From positions 1 through 18,568 of the forward strand of contig QHNB01000066.1 of NCBI GenBank assembly GCA_003217965.1: a DNA stretch of 18,568 bases, written 5' to 3'. Positions 14,008 through 18,568 of the stretch are shown here, in pieces. Below the pieces are notes generated by a model. The model saw only the letters and a list, made by a program, of their open reading frames with translations, did no database searches and had not been told where the DNA came from. How positions within the stretch are numbered: position 1 is the stretch's first letter; each line of letters begins with the position of its first letter. The DNA is from Verrucomicrobiota bacterium (GTDB lineage: Bacteria; Verrucomicrobiota; Verrucomicrobiia; Chthoniobacterales; UBA10450). The position numbers and the translations under genes are program-made.

Positions 14008-15108
14008 ATGAAGCACGCCTCAGCCGGTCAACTGCTACTCGTCGGCGTCCGCGGTCCTGAGCTCGGCCCGGCAGAAGCGAAATTACTACGGCGGGTGCAG
14101 CCGGGCGGATTCATCCTGTTCGGGCGAAATATCAAGACGCCTGTGCAATTGCGGAAGTTGATTGATGACCTCCGTGATGTCAGCGAAATCGAACCGATCA
14201 TCACCATTGATCAAGAAGGGGGCCGGGTCTCACGGTTGCGTCTGATCGGGAACGAGCCGCCCAATGCGCAGCAACTGCGCGACAAGGGTGACATCGGGTT
14301 GATTCGCCGGCACGGCGATATCACCGGCCGCCTGCTTCGGCTGTTCGGCTTCAACCTCGATCTCTGTCCAGTGCTCGACATTTCCTTTGATGATGAGGCG
14401 GATAATTCATTGCGCGGTCGTTGTTACGGACGAACAGCGCAAGAAGTCATCAAAAACGCTGAAGCGTTTAACGACGCGCTCCGCGCTGCCGGTATCACCA
14501 GCTGTGGCAAGCACTTCCCCGGCTATTCCGCCGCCACCATCGACGCGCATTATGATTTGCCGAAAATCGATCGGACGCGTGCTGAGCTCGACGCCAATGA
14601 GCTTGCCGTTTTCGCCAAATTCTCGTCAAAGGTGGACAGCATGATGATTTGTCATGGCTGGTATCCCTGCTTCGAGCCGACAAAAACGCCCGCATCGCTA
14701 AGTCACGCTATCGTGACAGATTTGCTCCGCGGCGAACTGCGCTTCAATGGGCTGAATATGACTGACGATCTCGATATGGGCGCGATTCTGAACGAGTACA
14801 GCTTTCCTGACATGCTGCGACTGGCGCTCGCTGCTGGCAATGATCTGGCCATGATTTGTCATCGGATCGATCGGATCGGCGAAGCCCGCGACGTGATCGA
14901 AAAACTCCCGCGCCAATGTCTGGATGCCGCTCTCGCGAGTGTCGCTCGCTTTAAAGCCAGGCTGGCGCCGCCGACCGAGTTCTCGGAGGAGGCGTTTCGC
15001 AAAACCGATGCGGAAGTCTGGGACTTGCGGGTAGAAGTTCTTGGTGAAGAACGCGCAGCTCAACGCAGTACCGAAAAGGGATCGCACTCACCGGTGGAAT
15101 TGTACTGA
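14008..15108 (+). CDS. nagZ: Beta-N-acetylhexosaminidase, GH3 family (NagZ-like)
   Basis: Glycosidase of peptidoglycan recycling that removes terminal GlcNAc from muropeptides. The 366-aa protein has no signal peptide, consistent with a cytosolic enzyme. GH3 signatures are PGGFILFGRN, ITIDQEGGRVSRL, KHFPGYSAATIDAHYDLP and NMTDDLDMGAI. Asp253 in the last is the expected nucleophile. The Asp179-Ala-His181 motif supplies the general acid/base dyad (usually D-S-H). The loop is unusual: KHFPG is followed by Tyr173-Ser174, where NagZ enzymes have His-Gly. ATG 14008 is preferred over GTG 13999 in frame. It is divergent from namZ with 19 bp between start codons, so their promoters must overlap the opposite coding regions. 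Confidence 0.93.
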   Translation: MKHASAGQLLLVGVRGPELGPAEAKLLRRVQPGGFILFGRNIKTPVQLRKLIDDLRDVSEIEPIITIDQEGGRVSRLRLIGNEPPNAQQLRDKGDIGLIRRHGDITGRLLRLFGFNLDLCPVLDISFDDEADNSLRGRCYGRTAQEVIKNAEAFNDALRAAGITSCGKHFPGYSAATIDAHYDLPKIDRTRAELDANELAVFAKFSSKVDSMMICHGWYPCFEPTKTPASLSHAIVTDLLRGELRFNGLNMTDDLDMGAILNEYSFPDMLRLALAAGNDLAMICHRIDRIGEARDVIEKLPRQCLDAALASVARFKARLAPPTEFSEEAFRKTDAEVWDLRVEVLGEERAAQRSTEKGSHSPVELY

Positions 15109-15154
15109 GTCGCCAACAATTGACGCAGTTCGCCTCCGCCGATAGCGTTCGCGC

Positions 15155-15859
15155 GTGCAAGCGGTGCTGGAAAAACTGCTGATCCTGCAGGACCGGGATC
15201 AGAAGATCCGGCAAATTCAGCTCGAGGTTAAGACGCTTCCGCAACAGCGAAAAAACCTTGAAGCTCAACTGGCGGCCAATGCCGCTACGCTCGAGTCGCT
15301 CAAGCAGCGGGCAAGACAGCTCGAGATCGAACGCAAAAAACTCGAGCTCGATGTCGGCACGCGTCAGAACAGCATCTCGCGATTGAAGACGCAGCAGTAC
15401 GAAACGCGTAAGAATGATGAATTTCAGGCGATGGGCCACGAGATCGAGCGTTATGAAAAGGAAATCGTGCAGCTGGAAGATCAGGAGCTCGAATTGATGG
15501 AACAGGCCGACAAACTAAAATCCGAAATTTCCACCCAGGAAAAAATGGCGGCGGCCGGGCGAGACTCGGTTAATCGACAACTTGTCGACCTCGATCAAAA
15601 GGCGAAGACGTTGGAGGCCCGTCTTGGAGACCTGGCCAAAGAACGCGAGCAACTGGCTACTACGATCGACGAGGACGTGCTCTATCGCTACGAGCGATTG
15701 TTTTCGAGCAAGGGAGATGCCGCGGTCGTGGCCGTCGAACACGGGGTTTGCACGGGGTGCCACATGAAAGTGACTACGCAGACGGCAGTGCGAGCGAAAA
15801 GCGACAGCGAAATTGTCAGTTGCGAACAGTGTGGTCGCATTCTTTATGCGCCCGAGTAA
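15155..15859 (+). CDS. Coiled-coil protein with C-terminal C4 zinc ribbon (COG1579 type)
   Basis: A 234-aa protein. Residues 1 to about 185 are almost entirely charged heptad-type helix (for example LEAQLAANAATLESLKQRAR and RYEKEIVQLEDQELELMEQ), predicted to form a long coiled coil. The C-terminus is a zinc ribbon with Cys199, Cys202, Cys223 and Cys226 (VCTGCHMKV and VSCEQCGRILYAPE). Proteins of this architecture are widespread and often annotated as nucleic-acid binding, but their function is not settled. The start is GTG 15155, 46 bp after nagZ. A second GTG at 15164 is possible. The stop codon is 3 bp from the convergent ychF stop. Confidence 0.9.
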   Translation: MQAVLEKLLILQDRDQKIRQIQLEVKTLPQQRKNLEAQLAANAATLESLKQRARQLEIERKKLELDVGTRQNSISRLKTQQYETRKNDEFQAMGHEIERYEKEIVQLEDQELELMEQADKLKSEISTQEKMAAAGRDSVNRQLVDLDQKAKTLEARLGDLAKEREQLATTIDEDVLYRYERLFSSKGDAAVVAVEHGVCTGCHMKVTTQTAVRAKSDSEIVSCEQCGRILYAPE

Positions 15860-15862
15860 CAG

Positions 15863-16987
15863 TTAGACGTTAAACCGAAACCCAATAACGTCGCCGTCCT
15901 CAACGACATAATCTTTGCCTTCGATTCGCAGCTTGCCTGCCTCCCGTGCTTTGGCAAATGAGCCTAGTGCTGCAAGCTCCTCGTAAGCAATCACTTCCGC
16001 TGCAATAAAGCCTCGCTCGAAATCGGAGTGAATGACCCCGGCCGCCTGCTGGGCCTTATCGCCGGCGTGAATCGTCCAAGCCCGCGATTCTTTTTCGCCA
16101 GTCGTTAAAAAAGTCCGTAAGCCGAGCAGATGATAAACGGCACGAATGAGCGCCCCGGCTCCGCTCTCGTTCACGCCAAGATCCCGTAAGTACTCGGCCG
16201 CTTCTGTTTCGCTTAGATCAACCAATTCGCTCTCGATCTGCGCACTAATCACGACCGCTTCAGTCGCGAAGTGGTTCTGTGCGTACTCCTGCACCGCTTT
16301 CACATGGTCTGTCACTGGATTCTCTTCGTCCCGCGATAATAATGGTGCGAGATCAGTCTCGCCCACGTTGCATGCAAACAGCGTTGGTTTGGCAGTGAGC
16401 AGAAAGAATCCGCCCGCGATTCCTTTCTCTTCCTCCGTTAACGACAATGTCACCGCCGGTTTTCCCGCGTCCAGGTGGGGCAGGAATTTCTCCAGCACCG
16501 CATTTTCGGCCTTTGCTGGTTTGGATCCGGCCCGTAGTTCTTTCTGCAACCGGTCACGCCGCTTCTGAAGTGAAGCGAGATCGGCCAGGATCAGTTCAGT
16601 GTTGATCACATCGATGTCCCGAATGGGATCAATCGCGCCACTGACATGATGAACATCAGGATCTTCGAAACAGCGTACGACTTGGACGATTGCGTCCACT
16701 TCGCGAATGTGGCTCAGAAATTGATTGCCCAAGCCTTCACCGGCGCTTGCGCCTTTGACCAAACCGGCAATATCGACAAACTCGATCGCGGTCGGAACGA
16801 TTTTTTGGGAGCGCGAGAGTTTGGCAAGCACCTCAAGACGCTCATCCGGCACCGTGACCATGCCAAGATTCGGATCAATCGTGCAGAAAGGATAATTCGC
16901 GGCTGGCGCTTTGCGGGTCCGAGTGACCGCGTTAAAGAGAGTCGATTTGCCGACATTTGGCAGCCCAACGATTCCAGCACTCAGCAC
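15863..16987 (-). CDS. ychF: Ribosome-binding ATPase YchF (OLA1 family)
   Basis: Obg-related P-loop protein of 374 aa that binds the ribosome and prefers ATP to GTP. Motifs are: G1 GLPNVGKS (8-15), NYPFCTIDPN, G3 DIAG (72-75) in VDIAGLVKGASAGEGLGNQF, and the G4 position reading NVGE (207-210) instead of the GTP-specifying NKxD, as expected for YchF. A coiled-coil insert lies around residues 135-155. The C-terminal TGS domain ends with FERGFIAAEVIAYEEL and VEDGDVIGFRFNV. The start is GTG 16987, immediately before the P-loop strand as in homologues; no Shine-Dalgarno site is visible. It is transcribed alone, convergent with the zinc-ribbon gene and divergent from the carbonic anhydrase gene. 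Confidence 0.97.
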   Translation of the reverse strand: MLSAGIVGLPNVGKSTLFNAVTRTRKAPAANYPFCTIDPNLGMVTVPDERLEVLAKLSRSQKIVPTAIEFVDIAGLVKGASAGEGLGNQFLSHIREVDAIVQVVRCFEDPDVHHVSGAIDPIRDIDVINTELILADLASLQKRRDRLQKELRAGSKPAKAENAVLEKFLPHLDAGKPAVTLSLTEEEKGIAGGFFLLTAKPTLFACNVGETDLAPLLSRDEENPVTDHVKAVQEYAQNHFATEAVVISAQIESELVDLSETEAAEYLRDLGVNESGAGALIRAVYHLLGLRTFLTTGEKESRAWTIHAGDKAQQAAGVIHSDFERGFIAAEVIAYEELAALGSFAKAREAGKLRIEGKDYVVEDGDVIGFRFNV

Positions 16988-17009
16988 AGGCGCGCACCCT
17001 AGCGCAGTC

Positions 17010-17031
17010 TGTAGAGGTGGTCTACGACCGC
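17010..17031. repeat. Short hairpin of the GTAG-arm repeat type
   Basis: TGTAGAGGTGGTCTACGACC lies just upstream of ychF. GTGGT (17017-17021) pairs with ACCGC (17027-17031) around a 5-base loop, and GTAGA (17011-17015) can alternatively pair with TCTAC (17021-17025). The composition resembles one arm of GTAGGGGCGG-type palindromes such as 9631-9684, so it may be a decayed copy. This is a weak call. Confidence 0.3.
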
Positions 17032-17148
17032 GTCAGAGAGATTGCCCGGTATCGAGAAGCCCGTAGGTGCGGTACCTCTCTTTGCCGGGACGCTAGCTGC
17101 TTCAACGGTCATAAACCCTTTCAGTCTTTTCTCATTTCACCTTCGAAA

Positions 17149-17179
17149 TTGATTCGATACTTTCCATTGCGCATAAAAT
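17149..17179 (+). promoter_or_regulatory. Possible promoter of the carbonic anhydrase gene
   Basis: TTGATT (17149-17154) could be a -35 box. The AT-rich CATAAAATT stretch offers a -10 box either as CATAAA (17172-17177, spacer 17) or TAAAAT (17174-17179, spacer 19). Transcription would then start almost at the ATG (17186), implying a leaderless or near-leaderless mRNA. Matches to consensus are moderate, so the call is tentative. Confidence 0.3.
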
Positions 17180-17185
17180 TGGATC

Positions 17186-17953
17186 ATGAGAAAGAGCCAA
17201 CTCATATCGCTTTTCGTTACCGCCGGTTTGCTTGGCGCGAGCCAATTTGCCGAAGCCGCCGATCCGGCTCATCCAGACCAGCCGATTGTATCTCCCGCTG
17301 AGGCAATCCCGCGCCTGAAAGAAGGCAATGGCCGCTACACGGGGGGCAATCAGCAGCACCCGCATGAGTCGATCGAAGACAGAAGATACATTGCGACCAA
17401 CAGCTATGAAAATGCTGGCATGACCTTCCTGGGCATGACCGCTGCCCAGGCAGCAGGGCGACGCGCGGAACTGACGAAGAGTCAGCATCCGTTTGCCATC
17501 GTCGTCAGTTGCTCCGATTCCCGTGTCCCGCCTGAGCTCGTGTTTGACCAGGGACTCGGCGATCTATTTGTGCTCCGGGTGGCCGGCAATGTGATCGACG
17601 ATCACAGCCTGGGAAGCATCGAATACGCGGTCAACCACTTGGCAGTCCGCCTGATTGTGGTGCTTGGGCATCAGCGTTGTGGCGCCGTCAAAGCCGCAAA
17701 GGAGACTATCGCTGCGAAAGGCAAAGCGGCCGCTCATATCCAATCACTAGTCGAAGCCATCAGGCCCGCAGTGGAGGCAACAATCGATGGCGACTTGGAG
17801 GCCACCATAGAGGCTAACGTCAAACACGTTGTTAAAGATCTGAGGTCATCACTGCCCGTGCTTAAGCCGAAAGTTGATTCCGGCGAACTACAGGTAATCG
17901 GCGGCGATTACAGTCTCGACACTGGCGCAGTGGCCTTCCTGGACGAGAAATAA
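17186..17953 (+). CDS. Exported beta-class carbonic anhydrase
   Basis: Zinc enzyme that interconverts CO2 and bicarbonate. The 255-aa protein begins with a signal peptide (SQLISLFVTAGLLGASQFAEA, cleavage near residue 24), so it should act in the periplasm. The beta-class site is complete: Cys109 in SCSDSRVPPE, with the Asp111-Arg113 dyad, then His162 and Cys165 in GHQRCGAV. EGNGRYTGGN near residue 50 and GNVIDDHSLGSIEYAV are also typical. About 15 extra residues around MTFLGMTAAQAAGRRAEL precede the active-site strand, as seen in other exported members. It is a single gene, divergent from ychF. Confidence 0.93.
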   Translation: MRKSQLISLFVTAGLLGASQFAEAADPAHPDQPIVSPAEAIPRLKEGNGRYTGGNQQHPHESIEDRRYIATNSYENAGMTFLGMTAAQAAGRRAELTKSQHPFAIVVSCSDSRVPPELVFDQGLGDLFVLRVAGNVIDDHSLGSIEYAVNHLAVRLIVVLGHQRCGAVKAAKETIAAKGKAAAHIQSLVEAIRPAVEATIDGDLEATIEANVKHVVKDLRSSLPVLKPKVDSGELQVIGGDYSLDTGAVAFLDEK

Positions 17954-17959
17954 ATAGCT

Positions 17960-17979
17960 TTCGATCAAGACGGATCGAA
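17960..17979 (+). terminator. Weak hairpin after the carbonic anhydrase gene
   Basis: TTCGATC (17960-17966) and GATCGAA (17973-17979) form a perfect 7-bp stem with a 6-base loop, 6 bp after the stop codon. No T-run follows, so it is at best a Rho-assisted end or an mRNA-stabilising hairpin. Confidence 0.3.
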
Positions 17980-18060
17980 TGAGGCCCGTTCACAAGCCGC
18001 TCGCGACTCTGAATCAAAGCAAGGACCAAATAGCCAGCGTGATTTTTCCTAGTTAAAAGC

Positions 18061-18105
18061 ATCGGTCCGGCGGGATTTGAACCCGCGATCTATCGCCGCG
18101 ACGGC
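18061..18105 (-). pseudogene. 3' tRNA-like fragment (variable arm, T arm, acceptor strand)
   Basis: On the minus strand GCGGG, TTCAAAT and CCCGC (18086-18070) form a textbook T arm with a 7-base loop. It is followed by CGGACCGAT, an acceptor 3' strand without encoded CCA. Upstream, GCCG-TCG-CGGC (18105-18095) forms a small hairpin like the long variable arm of Leu or Ser tRNAs, but 8 bases, more than usual, separate it from the T stem. No matching 5' acceptor strand (CGGTCCG) or D arm lies in the expected place upstream. It is therefore a fragment, possibly the att-site copy left by an element that integrates into a tRNA 3' end. Confidence 0.45.
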
Positions 18106-18121
18106 ACTACACGAGTTTCAG

Positions 18122-18146
18122 CGCCTCGACAGAGCGAGGCGGCTAC
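18122..18146. repeat. Hairpin of a TGTAGCCGCCTCG-type repeat
   Basis: CGCCTCG (18122-18128) and CGAGGCG (18135-18141) pair perfectly around ACAGAG. On the minus strand the left arm continues as TGTAGCC, but the right arm diverges after CGAGGCG and runs into the tRNA-like 3' fragment. It looks like a palindromic repeat whose second arm was lost at a junction. The TGTAG terminus recalls the other repeat-like elements in this window. Confidence 0.45.
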
Positions 18147-18468
18147 AAAGATAGACTGTGTTGGAAAGGTTCAAGTTGCGGGCAATCGGACAGTGCTTAC
18201 AAAAAGCGCCGCCAACATGAGAGCCGCAAGCGTCAACCGATTCACAATTGCCTAACCTTGTAGCACAAGACACGCCCGTCATCCATTCGAATGTGCACTG
18301 CTCTGGTCCCTGCGTCGCCTCATCCTACGTAACCGGGATTCTAGAAGCGGACCAGAAGGAGCGAGCTCTGGCAGTTCCGTGTGCTAGGATTTGCGCTAGA
18401 ATCAGTGCTTCTCTGCTGGCTATTCGTGAATTGCGGGATCACGCGAAAATTCCCAGTTTTTCGCTCAT

Positions 18469-18490
18469 AAAAACGTTTCGCTTTGAAACG
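18469..18490 (-). terminator. Intrinsic-terminator-like hairpin, minus strand
   Basis: On the minus strand CGTTTC (18490-18485), loop AAAGC, then GAAACG (18479-18474) form a 6-bp stem followed directly by TTTTT (18473-18469). Hairpin plus T-run is the intrinsic terminator pattern, although the stem is AT-rich and short. It lies where the 3' part of the tRNA-Leu would be if that gene were intact. Confidence 0.4.
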
Positions 18491-18523
18491 AAAAGTGACG
18501 CTGTGAAATCGATGATTGCGCAA

Positions 18524-18562
18524 TCCTAAGCCTGGCGCGTCTGCCAATTCCGCCACCCTGGC
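18524..18562 (-). pseudogene. tRNA-Leu(UAG), 5' half only
   Basis: On the minus strand the sequence reads acceptor GCCAGGG, then TG, a D arm (GCG, GAATTGGCAGA, CGC), then the 5' anticodon stem CCAGG and loop CTTAGGA with anticodon TAG. This is the standard layout of bacterial tRNA-Leu. Immediately after the loop the sequence should be CCTGG but is TTGCG. No variable arm, T arm or CCCTGGC acceptor strand follows. The gene is thus broken exactly at the anticodon loop, next to the palindrome GATTGCGCAATC (18514-18525). It is not expected to yield a functional tRNA. Confidence 0.6.
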
Positions 18563-18568
18563 GTTACA

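Larger units (their letters stand above)
17954..18568. other. Gene-poor right end with tRNA debris
   Basis: No protein gene is convincing in these 615 bp. The open frames at 18248-18529 (plus) and 18341-18556 (minus) show no recognisable domain. The minus-strand frame begins inside a tRNA-Leu half and reads MAELADAPGLG there, a typical spurious translation of tRNA-Leu. The stretch contains a hairpin after the carbonic anhydrase gene, a 3' tRNA-like piece, a palindrome, a minus-strand terminator-like hairpin and the tRNA-Leu half, each listed separately. Between about 18190 and 18460 I see nothing further. Confidence 0.7.

Noticed and set aside
17035..17095. AGAGAG/CTCTCT and GGTA/TACC pairings upstream of the carbonic anhydrase gene as a structured RNA
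   Set aside because: The arms pair asymmetrically with large unpaired stretches and match no RNA class I can name; not supported without covariation.
18061..18357. tmRNA (ssrA) ending at the T-arm fragment; TGGTCCG at about 18357 on the minus strand could pair with the acceptor
   Set aside because: There is no G3-U70 pair, no 5' GGATTCGAC-like segment and no plausible tag reading frame ending in Ala-Ala. The 7-bp match with one wobble is likely chance.
18341..18556. Minus-strand open frame starting MAELADAPGLG
   Set aside because: Its beginning is translation of the tRNA-Leu half, a common spurious ORF, and the rest has no domain.
18067..18562. tRNA-Leu gene interrupted by a group I intron of about 420 bp
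   Set aside because: The 5' acceptor GCCAGGG cannot pair with the 3' CGGACCG, and no CCTGG strand follows to complete the anticodon stem.

Overview
The window is a gene-dense stretch of a bacterial chromosome (estimated by eye at a little under 60% G+C). It has tight same-strand gene runs, frequent GTG or TTG starts and few clear Shine-Dalgarno sites. Gene content and the small palindromic repeats (GTAGGGGCG-type arms) suggest a free-living soil Verrucomicrobiota, perhaps a Chthoniobacterales relative. That assignment is an inference, not something a marker gene here proves. I found no prophage, transposase, CRISPR array or rRNA.

Bases 1-9422 are one co-directional plus-strand block. It opens with the last codons of hutH, then hutU, a fused formimidoyltransferase-cyclodeaminase and hutI. 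Together these convert histidine to glutamate, ammonia and methenyl-tetrahydrofolate. With gaps of at most 43 bp the block continues into trigger factor (tig), clpP, clpX and cinA: a catabolic operon joined to a protein folding and proteolysis operon. A 312-bp gap (9423-9734) with two repeat-like elements follows.

Bases 9735-15108 are rich in cell-wall functions. On the minus strand an exported protein with a lysozyme-like motif overlaps an exported L,D-transpeptidase. On the plus strand lies an exported FKBP prolyl isomerase. Then a minus-strand run encodes NamZ (exo-N-acetylmuramidase), NadD and the ribosome silencing factor RsfS. NagZ (beta-N-acetylglucosaminidase) is divergent from namZ, with only 19 bp between the start codons. 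NamZ and NagZ act on successive ends of peptidoglycan fragments, so a cell-wall turnover role for this region is reasonable. Two oddities sit side by side: nadD lacks about 35-45 residues of its central region although the frame is intact, and rsfS has no ATG, GTG or TTG at its expected start but has a strong Shine-Dalgarno site in front of an ATA codon that overlaps the nadD stop.

Bases 15155-17953 hold a coiled-coil zinc-ribbon protein, the YchF ATPase (convergent, 3 bp apart) and an exported beta-class carbonic anhydrase. The last 615 bp (17954-18568) contain no convincing protein gene. They hold tRNA debris on the minus strand: a 5' half of a tRNA-Leu(UAG) cut at the anticodon loop, a hairpin plus T-run just after it, a palindromic repeat, and about 400 bp further on a 3' tRNA-like piece whose acceptor does not match the 5' half. 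This looks like a recombination or integration scar.

No clearly new multi-gene system is evident. The best leads are the nadD/rsfS junction, the unnamed lysozyme-like exported protein paired with an L,D-transpeptidase, and the tRNA scar.
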